Below are positions 29,202 to 38,264 of a stretch of DNA of 64,000 nt, piece by piece; position 1 is the first letter of the stretch, and each line of letters begins with the position of its first letter. A program made the translations under genes and the position numbers. The stretch is from G965218495 sp965262785 (GTDB taxonomy: Bacteria; Bacteroidota; Rhodothermia; Rhodothermales; Bin80), in assembly GCA_965262785.1 (NCBI GenBank), contig OZ253559.1, positions 2,418,001 through 2,482,000 on the forward strand. The letters run 5' to 3'. Under the pieces are notes generated by a model. It did no database searches. It was given only the letters and a program-made list of their open reading frames with translations, and was not told where the DNA came from.

Positions 29202-30233
29202 TCAGGGCGCCGCGGTGAGAGACATATCTGTTGGGATAGGTTCGGCAATGTCGACCCACGAACGGCTTCGTCCACTCGCTGCTAGCGCGTCTATGGCACG
29301 CATATTGAGTGTGGCGTCGTCGAGCGGCGTCGGCATGCGGGCGTCCTGCGTTACCGCCCGCGCGAAAGCATCCGCCTGGAGCATGTACTGGTCCACGGGC
29401 CCAAAGCGCAGGACCTCCGTGCGTCCGGGGTAGGCTACTTTGACGTGCACGGGTTTATCCGGCGGCGCATTGAAGGGGACACGGAGCTTGATGTAACCCT
29501 TTTCACCGAGGACATCCACACGCTGGTAGCGGTGAAGCTGCGTAGCGCAGGTAAAACCAGCCATACCATGCCCAAAGTCGAGAATCGCAGCCGTCAGAAT
29601 ATCCGTTCCAAAGATCGGGTCATGGCGCATCGTGGCAACAACGCGCAAGGGCTCGCATCCGAAGAGGTAGCGTGCAAGCGAGACGCCGTAGCACCCGATA
29701 TCCATTAACGCCCCACCTCCAGTGCCGGCCTTGTTGCGGATATTGTTGGGGTCCTTGTTGCTGTATGCAAAGAAGGCGTGTACCGTGCGCAGCGCGCCTA
29801 TTTTCCCACTCCGGACCAGTTCGCGCACGCAAACCCACTGGGGATGGTGGCGATACATGAAGGCTTCTGCGACCTTGAGGTGCGGGTGCGCAGCAGCCAC
29901 GGCAACCAGTTTTTCGGCATCTGCCGCGCAGAGACCGATGGGCTTTTCGCAAAGGACGTGCTTGCCGGCCTCAAGTGCTCTTATGGACCATGAAACGTGC
30001 AAGTGGTTGGGGAGGGGGTTGTACACCGCATCAACTTCCGGAGAGTCTAAGAGCGCTTGGTAGGATCCGAAGGCAGAAGAGATGCCGAGTCGATCCGCCG
30101 CTACGCGTGCACGGCTGAACTCACGCGAAGCGATAGCTGTGACGATCCCGAGAGTGCTCTTTTGCATGGCTGGGATGACCTTCTGCGTAGCGATGCGGGC
30201 CGTGGAGAGGATGCCCCATCGAAGGGTATTCAT
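29202..30233 (-). CDS. Gfo/Idh/MocA-family oxidoreductase
   Basis: The ATG at 30233 (MNTLRWGILSTARIA) gives 343 residues; upstream codons in frame add only a non-conserved leader. The N-terminal Rossmann fold has GILSTARIA and YNPLPNHLHVSW, followed by the catalytic CEKPIG lysine motif. The C-terminal beta-sheet domain carries GGGALMDIGCYGVSLAR and the late QADAFARAVTQ. Relatives use NAD(P) to oxidise or reduce sugars and sugar derivatives, such as glucose-fructose oxidoreductase or trans-dihydrobenzenediol dehydrogenase types. It lies upstream of the aminotransferase on the same strand (84-nt gap). Confidence 0.9.
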   Translation of the reverse strand: MNTLRWGILSTARIATQKVIPAMQKSTLGIVTAIASREFSRARVAADRLGISSAFGSYQALLDSPEVDAVYNPLPNHLHVSWSIRALEAGKHVLCEKPIGLCAADAEKLVAVAAAHPHLKVAEAFMYRHHPQWVCVRELVRSGKIGALRTVHAFFAYSNKDPNNIRNKAGTGGGALMDIGCYGVSLARYLFGCEPLRVVATMRHDPIFGTDILTAAILDFGHGMAGFTCATQLHRYQRVDVLGEKGYIKLRVPFNAPPDKPVHVKVAYPGRTEVLRFGPVDQYMLQADAFARAVTQDARMPTPLDDATLNMRAIDALAASGRSRSWVDIAEPIPTDMSLTAAP

Positions 30234-30626
30234 AAGCCTGTGACGAATCGTGGGATTTGCAGGAGCAAGGTGCCAGCAGGGACCGTGGGAAATTGGGTGC
30301 AGTATACCGGTCAATCGCCCGCTGAACAAGCTATTCGAAAGGCACGCCACCAAGCAAAGAATGGCTGCAAACTAGAAGCGGCTCGTACCCCAGTACATGT
30401 GATGCTTGGTCCGTATACGCTGACCTGCACGCTGGTGGATGTTTCTGGCTATCGGGGCAGTCCTTGCCGCGCCGCTGACATGCAGTTGGCAGTGGGTTGT
30501 GCTACTCTATCTATGCCGGGTGCCCTTAGCCTGCTAGTCGCGCACGTTCAAGGACGCGCGGTGATTGTGCCAGGGCAGACAAGCGGTGCCCTTCTCTAAG
30601 TCCATAGCCTACTGAAGAATGCTAAC

Positions 30627-31277
30627 ATGAGCACGGCAATTCGAACTCCAAACTTAACCCGAACCACAGAGCAGCGTCGCCTGTCCAGGCTAAAAGGCCT
30701 GAATTGGATTGCACTCGTGGTCGCAGCCCTGGTCGGGTCGGGCTGTTCTGTAAACCTGGCTACCGAGCCCTGTAATGCCCTAGCGGTCCCCAGATGTGCA
30801 ATGGCTGACCTGCAAGGCCTGACGGTTGCTCCAGAGAATCGTTGCAGCGCATACGACCGGGACGACTATCAATATAGCCAGAACGTCGAGGATCTAATCA
30901 TCGCCAACCTTGGCGGAGTATACAGTCCATACACCGGGGAATGGTTTGACAACAAATATGACACGGATATCGAGCACATGGTTGCGGTATCAGAGGCGCA
31001 CGACAGTGGCCTTTGCGCTGCGGAGCTAACCACGCGCAGCACTTTTGCCGAGGATTTGCTTAACCTGACACTTGCCAGCCCTCAGGTCAACCGTCATGAG
31101 AAGAAGCACTACGACGCTGCGGAATGGCAGCCGGAAAAGAATGCATGCTGGTTTGCGGGGCGCGTTATAGCCGTGCGCAAAAAGTACAACCTCACCATCG
31201 ACCGGGCTGAGCGTCAGGCGCTAGAGAATTTGCTTAAGCAGTGCGATTCGTTAACTTTGGAAAAAGCTGATGCCTAG
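30627..31277 (+). CDS. lipoprotein with HNH-like (DUF1524/GmrSD C-terminal type) nuclease domain
   Basis: The 216-residue protein has a 25-residue basic head, then a lipoprotein signal LNWIALVVAALVGSGC with the lipidated cysteine at residue 40. Two further cysteine pairs follow (CNALAVPRC, CSAYD...). The domain at about 75-200 has an HNH-type arrangement: DIEHMVAVSEAHDSGLC (histidine 117 as likely base/metal ligand), DLLNLTLASPQVNRHEKKHY (asparagine and histidine ligands), and CWFAGRVIAVRKKYNLT. This matches secreted and GmrSD-type HNH nucleases. If active, it would cut nucleic acid outside the inner membrane, for nutrition or defence. Confidence 0.78.
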   Translation: MSTAIRTPNLTRTTEQRRLSRLKGLNWIALVVAALVGSGCSVNLATEPCNALAVPRCAMADLQGLTVAPENRCSAYDRDDYQYSQNVEDLIIANLGGVYSPYTGEWFDNKYDTDIEHMVAVSEAHDSGLCAAELTTRSTFAEDLLNLTLASPQVNRHEKKHYDAAEWQPEKNACWFAGRVIAVRKKYNLTIDRAERQALENLLKQCDSLTLEKADA

Positions 31278-31300
31278 TCTGGTGGCAGGATTTGCTCGGG

Positions 31301-32764
31301 ATGGCCGCCCCCTTGTCAAGTCTTAGTTTGCCCAAACCCGTTACGAATTCGCCCATTCCAAAGTACCTCGCCTTTGACCTAGGTGCCTCTAGCTGCCGCG
31401 CCGTGCTTGGTCGGTTTGATGGCAAACGCATGCACATGTCCGAGGTGCATCGGTTTCGAACGCCGATGCTGGTGGAAGGAGAGCGTCTCTATTGGAACCT
31501 CGAAGCCATCTGGATCGAACTTGAGGCAACTCTGCGGCGCGTTAGCGGAACCCACGTCCTGCGCAGCCTGAGCGTCGACTCTTGGGGCGTAGACTATATC
31601 CCTCTTGATGCTGCGATGCAGCCGGTAAGGCTGGCGCACTGCTACCGTGACCCGCGCGCAGCGAATATGGGCGAAGAAATTGCGCGGCGTATCAGTCCTA
31701 GTGCGATTTTTGCGATCACTGGCGTGCAGCCACAAGCCATAAATACGCTGTTTCAGGTGGTCGCGGACCAGATGCTCACCCCGGTCGACTACAAAAAGAC
31801 AGCGATGCGCTTGCTGATCGCAGACTACTTCAACTACCGATTTAGTGGGCAGGCGGTAGCGGAAGTTTCGGCCGCTAGTACTACGCAAGTATTTTCGCCG
31901 CACTCGATGACGTGGGCTCACTCGCTGATTTCACGCTTGGGCTTACGCCCCGAAACATGGCCACCAACGGTCCCCTCCGGCACGCAGCTCGGCCCTGCGC
32001 AGGTGGGGGATACGGCTGTTGAAGTCATTGCTGGATGCTCCCATGACACAGCCTGCGCAGTTGCCGCGGTTCCGGCCAGAAGAGACTCAGGGGCATGGGC
32101 ATTTCTCAGTAGTGGGACGTGGTCTATTCTGGGCATCGAACTTGAGCATTCGATCAACACCGCCCAAGCACGCATACTGGGCTACACGCATGAGGTGGGA
32201 TTCGACGGATCCGTCCGTCTGCTCAAAAACCTGACTGGTCTTTGGGTACTGCAAGAGTGCGAGCGCGTCTGGCGAGAAGCTGGGGACGCCTTTGACTATG
32301 ACACGCTGCTGGACGAGGCGGGCCGTGCTACTCCCGCGTCCAGCATGGTGGACCTGGCAGATCAGAGGTTCTCCATTCGAGGAAACATGCCAGAGCAACT
32401 CCGACAGTACTGTCAAGAATACAACCTGCCAATACCTGACAGCCGCGGGACCATGGTGCGGCTGATCCTGGAGAGCCTAGCCGTTATGTACCGCAAGGCG
32501 CTGAATCAGCTGAATGCGCTAACAGGGAACCCTGTCAAGGTTTTGCACATCGTCGGTGGCGGAGCGCGCAACGCGCTGCTAAACCAGTGGACGGCCGATC
32601 ATTGCGGTTGCACTGTGATAGCGGGGCCTGCAGAGGCAACTTCGCTTGGCAACCTTCTTGTCCAGGCATACGCCATGGGGGATCTACGCAGTCCAGGAGA
32701 TGTTCGCTCGGTGGCCGCCAACTCGGCCCGGCTTCAAGAATTCAGCCCCCGATCGCGCACCTAG
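31301..32764 (+). CDS. rhaB: rhamnulokinase
   Basis: The ATG at 31301 (MAAPLSSLSLPKP) gives 487 residues; a TTG at 31292 is also in frame. It is an FGGY kinase with YLAFDLGASSCRAVLGRFDG, RLYWNLEAIW, SVDSWGVDYIPLD, SSGTWSILGIELE, NLTGLWVLQECERVWR and the ATP-site IVGGGARNALLNQWTADHCG, all matching RhaB. It phosphorylates L-rhamnulose to L-rhamnulose-1-phosphate. The isomerase and aldolase are not in this window. Its stop codon overlaps the stop of the convergent DUF1080 gene at 32761-32764. Confidence 0.93.
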   Translation: MAAPLSSLSLPKPVTNSPIPKYLAFDLGASSCRAVLGRFDGKRMHMSEVHRFRTPMLVEGERLYWNLEAIWIELEATLRRVSGTHVLRSLSVDSWGVDYIPLDAAMQPVRLAHCYRDPRAANMGEEIARRISPSAIFAITGVQPQAINTLFQVVADQMLTPVDYKKTAMRLLIADYFNYRFSGQAVAEVSAASTTQVFSPHSMTWAHSLISRLGLRPETWPPTVPSGTQLGPAQVGDTAVEVIAGCSHDTACAVAAVPARRDSGAWAFLSSGTWSILGIELEHSINTAQARILGYTHEVGFDGSVRLLKNLTGLWVLQECERVWREAGDAFDYDTLLDEAGRATPASSMVDLADQRFSIRGNMPEQLRQYCQEYNLPIPDSRGTMVRLILESLAVMYRKALNQLNALTGNPVKVLHIVGGGARNALLNQWTADHCGCTVIAGPAEATSLGNLLVQAYAMGDLRSPGDVRSVAANSARLQEFSPRSRT

Positions 32765-34179
32765 TCGCCCGTGATGCGCCGGACCTTTATGCTCCGGAAA
32801 TGCACCTCGTCCCCATGATCCTGCAACAGGATGTGGCCGCTCTGCCAATGCCCGAAACCTTCCCATACCACGTATTTGCTCCGAGCCACGAGTGCATCAA
32901 AGGACTGAGTGCCACGTTCGTAATCCACAACCATACGGTCGTTTAGCCAGTGCTCCACATGGGCGCCCGTGAACAGGCGCTCTTCCATTCGATTGCCCGA
33001 AACGTGTTCGTCAAGGCGCGTGCCCTTGACGACCACTCGCGCCCTATTCCATTTGCCGGGGCCACGGTCGGACTTGCCGGTGGCCGCGGGTATGAGGTCA
33101 TAGAGCGAGCCCAGTGTTCTGTTACCAGCGGCACCCTGAGTGGCGTCGGGGTGGCGCTTGTCGTCCAGTAGCTGGTATTCCAGTCCGATGGCCGATGCGT
33201 TGCTGCCGTAGCGCTCAGTGATGAAGTACTTGATGCCGCTGTTCGCACCCTCGGAAAGCAAGAAGTCTAGACTGAATTCGAACATGTCAAATTCGTCGAC
33301 CGTTAGGATGTCGCCGCCGTGTGCGGATTCTGCGCCACCGGAAGCCTGAACGGTCAGTATTCCGTCTCCGACTCGCCAGCCCTGATCAGGGAAGGCTTCC
33401 TTGCCTGCACCCCGCCATCCGTCGGTGGTCTTGCCATCAAAGAGGAGTTCCCATCCTTGGGCCTCTTCCTGAGGCGAAAGGGTGTTGGGCACCAGATTGA
33501 CCACATACGTGTCGTCAAAGGGGCGCAGGCTCTCACTTCCTTCTTTGATCTGGACGTTGCGCCAGCGCGTCTGCTTGCCAGCATTGTCCGGACTACCAAT
33601 TGAGTGTACCTGTAGGGCAATAAACCCCTCGAGTGTCGTGTCGTCATACAAAGCTGCGCAGGGAATCCCGTTAATCCAGGTGCGAATAGACGGCCCAATG
33701 GCTTCGATATAGAATTCGTTCCAGTCCTCGACCTTGAAGGCACTTCTACACTGCTGATTCAACGTCATAGGGTAAAGCCAGCCCCGACGCGCCTCGTCGT
33801 AAATGCCGCCACTCCAAGCACGGTCACTGGGGTCTATCTCAACCTGATAGCCATGCACGCGCCCATTCATGTAGCCTGGATTGCTTTCGCTGCGTATCTG
33901 TATGCCGGAGTTTATGCCATTGGCAACCCAGACATCCACATGCAGTGCGAAATCGCCATAAGTCTGGTCGGTGGTCAAGAAGGTATTGGGTGTGCCTAGG
34001 GTCGTTGTGCCAACAATGGTACCGCCGTCAACGGCATAGGTAGCTTCACCGTTAAGGCGTGTCCAGCCATCCAAGGAGTGGCCCTGAACCAGATTCGTCC
34101 ATCCATCGTCCTGGGCGGTAGCCGCTAGGGGCGAAGCGACGAGTAGGCAAATGCCGACGGTCAGTAGTGTGCGAAGCAT
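32761..34179 (-). CDS. exported protein with two DUF1080 (3-keto-glucoside hydrolase-like) domains
   Basis: The 472-residue protein has a signal peptide (MLRTLLTVGICLLVASPLAATA) and two concanavalin-like DUF1080 domains, about 25-215 and 235-472. Marks of the first are WTNLVQGHSLDGWTRLNG, GINSGIQIRSE and QVEIDPSDRAWSGGIYDE. The second has GWELLFDGKTTDGWRGAG, GANSGIKYFI, LEYQLLDDKRHPDA and EHWLNDRMVVDYERGT. DUF1080 proteins include 3-keto-disaccharide hydrolases and often sit with Gfo/Idh/MocA oxidoreductases, one of which lies 2.5 kb away. It probably acts on oxidised glycans in the periplasm. Confidence 0.9.
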   Translation of the reverse strand: MLRTLLTVGICLLVASPLAATAQDDGWTNLVQGHSLDGWTRLNGEATYAVDGGTIVGTTTLGTPNTFLTTDQTYGDFALHVDVWVANGINSGIQIRSESNPGYMNGRVHGYQVEIDPSDRAWSGGIYDEARRGWLYPMTLNQQCRSAFKVEDWNEFYIEAIGPSIRTWINGIPCAALYDDTTLEGFIALQVHSIGSPDNAGKQTRWRNVQIKEGSESLRPFDDTYVVNLVPNTLSPQEEAQGWELLFDGKTTDGWRGAGKEAFPDQGWRVGDGILTVQASGGAESAHGGDILTVDEFDMFEFSLDFLLSEGANSGIKYFITERYGSNASAIGLEYQLLDDKRHPDATQGAAGNRTLGSLYDLIPAATGKSDRGPGKWNRARVVVKGTRLDEHVSGNRMEERLFTGAHVEHWLNDRMVVDYERGTQSFDALVARSKYVVWEGFGHWQSGHILLQDHGDEVHFRSIKVRRITGD

Positions 34180-34279
34180 AGCGCTTGCCTAAGAATTAAC
34201 GAAGCCCATTCAACCTTTTGGGTCTCCAATTGGTTCAGAGGTATTGTTATCTTCAGCCCAAGATTATCCGAATACTCCA

Positions 34280-35131
34280 ATGCCCACTCGTCGTGATTTC
34301 ATGGCTACCGCTGCCGGGATTGCGGTAGTCTCCCGCATGCGGCAGCGTGCTCGCAGCATCCAGGACGTAATCGACCTTTGCAGCGAAGTGGCGCCCAACG
34401 CGCCTTGGGAGTCAACCGTGGACACGGTGAAGGTAGGGGACCCGACGCAGGAAGTCCGCGGGATTGTAACGACGTTTTTGGCAACCTCGGAAGTCATCTG
34501 GAAGGCCTTGCAGTACGGCGCGAACCTCATAGTCACGCACGAGCCGACCTTCTACAACCACCTTGACGACACCGATTGGCTGGCCGGCGATCCGGTGTAC
34601 GATGCGAAGCGCAAGCTACTCGAGGAGCACGGTATGGTAGTCTGGCGATTCCACGACTATTGGCATGCTCGCGATCCTGATGGCATCGCCATGGGCGTCT
34701 TGCAGCAACTGGGGTGGGAAGGCTACGCGCAGCCCGGAAACCCGCGCACATGTGTAATTCCCGCGACACCGCTCTCGCGCTTGTCACTCTTCATGAAACG
34801 CAGGTTTGGCGCGCAGCGGGTACGCGTAATGGGTTCGCCAGAGCTGTCCTGTACCAAGGTTGGGCTCTTGGTGGGGGCCGTTGATGGCCGTAGGCAGATT
34901 GAGGCCCTGAGCGAAGTCGACGCACTGGTAGTAGGTGAAGTTCGTGAGTGGGAAACGACCGAATACGTTCGGGACGGAGTGTACGCCAACCAGCCACGCG
35001 GGCTGATAGCTGTCGGGCATGCGCTCAGCGAAGAGCCGGGCATGAAGCATCTGGCGGAATGGCTTAGGCCGCGCGTACCGGAAGTCCATGTCAGGCACGT
35101 TCCAACCGGCGATCCGTTTCGCTACATATAG
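34280..35131 (+). CDS. Nif3-like dinuclear metal protein with Tat-type leader
   Basis: The ATG at 34280 (MPTRRDFMATAAGIAVVSRM) gives 283 residues. The leader has R-R-D-F-M followed by alanines, the pattern of Tat substrates. The rest matches the Nif3/GTP-cyclohydrolase I type 2 family: SIQDVIDLCSEVAP, GDPTQEVRGIVTTF, ANLIVTHEPTFYNH (metal-binding histidine), HDYWHARDPDGIAMG and late AVGHALSEEPGMKHLAEWL (second metal histidine and glutamate). Most Nif3 proteins are cytoplasmic and their role is unresolved; an exported form is unusual. The next gene starts 10 bp downstream. Confidence 0.83.
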   Translation: MPTRRDFMATAAGIAVVSRMRQRARSIQDVIDLCSEVAPNAPWESTVDTVKVGDPTQEVRGIVTTFLATSEVIWKALQYGANLIVTHEPTFYNHLDDTDWLAGDPVYDAKRKLLEEHGMVVWRFHDYWHARDPDGIAMGVLQQLGWEGYAQPGNPRTCVIPATPLSRLSLFMKRRFGAQRVRVMGSPELSCTKVGLLVGAVDGRRQIEALSEVDALVVGEVREWETTEYVRDGVYANQPRGLIAVGHALSEEPGMKHLAEWLRPRVPEVHVRHVPTGDPFRYI

Positions 35132-35141
35132 GTGCACGGTG

Positions 35142-36632
35142 ATGTCAACTCGACCTAGCATTTCGAATTTATTCGTCCTCATTCTGGTTGCAACGGGGCT
35201 CGCCGCGTGCAATGTGGATCGCGGCATTTTTGACGGAGAATCCAACGTCGGAAGATCGCGCCTGGGCGGAGACCTCGTATACGAGCGCAGTGCGGACATT
35301 TACACGGTTTCGGGCAGCGGTGCGGATATCTACGATGACCACGACGAATTCTACTACGTGTGGCGCCGCGCTTCCGGCGACCTTGCTTTGAGTGCGGATA
35401 TTGATTTTGCTGATACTTCGGGCCACATGTTCAAGAAGGCGGGATGGATGATACGTGCTTCTCTGGACGATGAAAGCCCATACATTGACGGGCTGGTGCA
35501 CGGAGACGGGCTTATAGCGATGCAGTACCGCGAGCAAAAAGGCGGCTCGACACACGAGATCCTGTCAGGCATGAGAGGCCCCGCCACCCTGCAACTGGAA
35601 CGTACCGACAGCCTGTACACGCTATACCTGGTTCGCGGCCGAGAGGAGCTTCGTGTCGTTGGAAACGTGTCCCTGCAGCTGCCTGACGAGGTCTATATCG
35701 GATTAGTGGTATGCTCCCACGACGACAGTGTGCAGGAAACGGCAAGCTTTACCAACGTTGCCGTGCAGGAAATGGGAAGGCCGGCAGAGCGAGAGCTGGA
35801 AAGTTCGATAGAGGTGATCGACATCGGGACTGGTGATCGTCGGATTGTACGCAGGACGCTTGCACATCTCGAGGCGCCGAACTGGTCGCCGGACGGAGAG
35901 TCGCTTGTATACAATCAAGAAGGCAAACTCTATAGTATCGACGTCAATTCCAGAATCGTCCGGCCGATTGACACGGACTTTGCGGACCGCATTAACAACG
36001 ACCACGGGTTCTCGCCGGACGGAAGCATGATGGCAATCAGCCATTCGCCGGGTGATGAGGGCTCTGTAGTTTATACGATACCAGCGCAAGGCGGTACACC
36101 CACACGCATTACCGAGCATGCGCCTTCTTACTGGCACGGTTGGTCTCCGGATGGGAAGATGCTGGCGTACGTGGGTCGTAGAGACGGCGAGTTTGACATT
36201 TATGCAATCCCCTCGGGAGGCGGCGAAGAGATTCGTCTCACCAGTGCGCCGGGGTTGGACGATGGACCAGACTATTCGCCTGATGGTGCCTATATCTACT
36301 TCAACTCGGTCCGCACCGGCTCTATGAAGATCTGGCGCATGGCACCGGACGGCTCGAATCAGGAGCAGATGACGTTTGAGACTGAGTATGCGGACTGGTT
36401 TCCGCATCCTTCACCGGATGGGCGATGGATTGTGTTTCTCTCCTATGACGGAGATGTTGAAGGGCATCCGGCCAACAAGCCGGTTACGTTGCGCATAATG
36501 TCGGCGGCAGGGGGCGATCCGCTGGTGTTAGCTACGCTTTTCGGTGGGCAAGGAACCATCAATGTCCCCTCGTGGTCGCCGGACAGCCAGTCTTTGGCTT
36601 TTGCCAGTTATCGCCTCGTCGGGCGCAACTAA
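35142..36632 (+). CDS. lipoprotein with N-terminal DUF1349-like and C-terminal PD40 beta-propeller
   Basis: The ATG at 35142 (MSTRPSISNLFVLILVATGL) gives 496 residues with lipobox GLAAC. The N-terminal half (about 35-215) is beta-rich with DIYDDHDEFYYVW and KAGWMIRASLDDESPY, typical of the DUF1349 lectin-like fold. The C-terminal half has at least six TolB-type PD40 blades: APNWSPDGESLVYN, HGFSPDGSMMAI, HGWSPDGKMLAYV, PDYSPDGAYIYFN, PHPSPDGRWIVFL and PSWSPDSQSLAFA. It is probably a cell-surface binding protein for glycan or peptide. It is co-directional with the Nif3-like gene, 10 bp apart. Confidence 0.87.
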   Translation: MSTRPSISNLFVLILVATGLAACNVDRGIFDGESNVGRSRLGGDLVYERSADIYTVSGSGADIYDDHDEFYYVWRRASGDLALSADIDFADTSGHMFKKAGWMIRASLDDESPYIDGLVHGDGLIAMQYREQKGGSTHEILSGMRGPATLQLERTDSLYTLYLVRGREELRVVGNVSLQLPDEVYIGLVVCSHDDSVQETASFTNVAVQEMGRPAERELESSIEVIDIGTGDRRIVRRTLAHLEAPNWSPDGESLVYNQEGKLYSIDVNSRIVRPIDTDFADRINNDHGFSPDGSMMAISHSPGDEGSVVYTIPAQGGTPTRITEHAPSYWHGWSPDGKMLAYVGRRDGEFDIYAIPSGGGEEIRLTSAPGLDDGPDYSPDGAYIYFNSVRTGSMKIWRMAPDGSNQEQMTFETEYADWFPHPSPDGRWIVFLSYDGDVEGHPANKPVTLRIMSAAGGDPLVLATLFGGQGTINVPSWSPDSQSLAFASYRLVGRN

Positions 36633-36638
36633 ATTGGA

Positions 36639-38063
36639 CTACTCGTCTGAGTAATCTGGGTTTGGCATTGGCATGCGTGCCCCAGTAGCTTCTCTCCAAG
36701 CATGCAGGGCATCACGGAGCTCAGCGGTCTTATCCGGCATTGTCGCGGAGATGTCTGTGCCTTCTCCAAGATCATTGGCAAGGTCGAAGAGCTCGGTACG
36801 TCCGTCTTCGAACCACTCCACCAGCTTGTAGTCGCCAATACGAACAGCGCCGGACGGACGATTGCCTGAACCATGATAGTGCGGGAAGTGCCAATACAGC
36901 GCGCGCTCAGGCACTACGCCACTAGAATGCACTCCTGATAGGTCTTGGCCATCAACGCCCGCCGGTAGCACAAGGCCGGCAAGTCCAAGGAGGGTAGGGA
37001 AGAGGTCGTCGGTGGTGCCTGGCGTATCAACTACTTTCCCGCGTGGGCCCGATGGGTCTCGTACGATCAGCGGAATTCGAATGCCACCCTCGTACAAGAA
37101 TCCCTTACCGGCTCGCAGCGGGAGGTTTGCCGTAGGCGCCCATCGACGGTCGTTTCTCAGTGTACTTAAACCGCCATTGTCAGAGGTGAAAACTACGATT
37201 GTGTTGTCTGCGAGGCCCAACGAATCCAGCGCAGCTCCGATGCTGCGCACGCTTTCGTCCACAGATGCGATCATGCCCGCGTATACGGCATGATCCTGCC
37301 GCTGCTTGGTCGTTCCGTAGGTCCCTTCGGAAAGAAAAGCGGGGTCCGCGTCACTCTGCGGAGCTTTGGCCTGGTAGACTGCCGTGAGCTCCGGCTTGGA
37401 TTGCAGCGGCGTATGGACAGCGTAGTGTGACAGGAAGAGGAAAAATGGTGCGCCTTGATGGCTGGCCAAGAATTCGATCGCATGATCCGTCAGGCGGTCG
37501 GTCAGATAGGCATCCTCAGAGTCCCCTGCCAGCCCGGGCACATTCGACACCGGAAACCTAGGGTTCTCATACGGTGGGAAGTAGGAGCCAGGCTGCCCGG
37601 CGTAGTTGACGGCACGGGTATATTGGAATCCCTGATCTTCGGGCATGAATCCAGCCCTCCCCAGATGCCATTTGCCAATGTACCCGGTCGCGTAGCCAGC
37701 ATCTTGAAAGGCTTCGCCCACGGTAAATTCCTCAAGGGGCAGGGCTCGGACGTAATCGCCCTGGATAAGTTGTCCGTTCTGTTCCCCGCCGATCCAATTG
37801 GTAATGTGAAGGCGGGCCGGGTGCTTCCCGGTCATCAGGCTGGCGCGAGTCGGTGAGCAAACCCCGCTTGCGGCGTAAAACTGAGTCCAGCGAGCGCCTT
37901 CTGCGGCCAGCAGATCAATGGCGGGCGTTTCGTAAAAGGTGCTACCATACACGCTAGTGTCTGTCCATCCCAGGTCATCAACCAGGATGACCACTACGTT
38001 CTTCTGCTGAGAGGGCCCTGAGCAGGAGAGCAGGGTAATGCACAGCAAGCAGATGTATCGCAT
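36639..38063 (-). CDS. lipoprotein-type sulfatase (formylglycine type I)
   Basis: The ATG at 38063 (MRYICLLCITLLSCSG) gives 474 residues with a lipobox LLSC; an ATG at 38075 is also possible. It belongs to the sulfatase/alkaline phosphatase superfamily: VVVILVDDLGWTDTSVYG holds the calcium-binding aspartates, GVCSPTRASLMTGKHP is the C-x-P-x-R motif whose cysteine becomes formylglycine, and GYIGKWHLG and VFTSDNGG follow. It removes sulfate from sulfated sugars, in keeping with the fucose/rhamnose and CBM-like genes around. It needs a formylglycine-generating enzyme, not seen here. It is convergent with the PD40 gene. Confidence 0.92.
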   Translation of the reverse strand: MRYICLLCITLLSCSGPSQQKNVVVILVDDLGWTDTSVYGSTFYETPAIDLLAAEGARWTQFYAASGVCSPTRASLMTGKHPARLHITNWIGGEQNGQLIQGDYVRALPLEEFTVGEAFQDAGYATGYIGKWHLGRAGFMPEDQGFQYTRAVNYAGQPGSYFPPYENPRFPVSNVPGLAGDSEDAYLTDRLTDHAIEFLASHQGAPFFLFLSHYAVHTPLQSKPELTAVYQAKAPQSDADPAFLSEGTYGTTKQRQDHAVYAGMIASVDESVRSIGAALDSLGLADNTIVVFTSDNGGLSTLRNDRRWAPTANLPLRAGKGFLYEGGIRIPLIVRDPSGPRGKVVDTPGTTDDLFPTLLGLAGLVLPAGVDGQDLSGVHSSGVVPERALYWHFPHYHGSGNRPSGAVRIGDYKLVEWFEDGRTELFDLANDLGEGTDISATMPDKTAELRDALHAWREATGARMPMPNPDYSDE

Positions 38064-38176
38064 AAGGGTTGGCATTCGAACTTAGGAGAATATATAGTGA
38101 GATTCAGCCACGGATGCAAGCCGTGATACAGGTTGGGACATGCCAATAGGTGTCAATTCCAGCAATGTTATTAGCT

Positions 38177-38184
38177 GGCATTCG
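38177..38184. repeat. 8-bp target-site duplication, left copy (outer IS256-type element)
   Basis: GGCATTCG here is repeated exactly at 44343-44350, directly outside the two tips of the outer element. IS256-family elements make 8- or 9-bp duplications. Confidence 0.93.
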
Positions 38185-38264
38185 GGGATCGCACAAATTC
38201 AAGTTGGGAATTGGAGAGTTGCTGTGGAGGTGGACCCTAGTCTCCACCATTCCTTTCCAATCAT

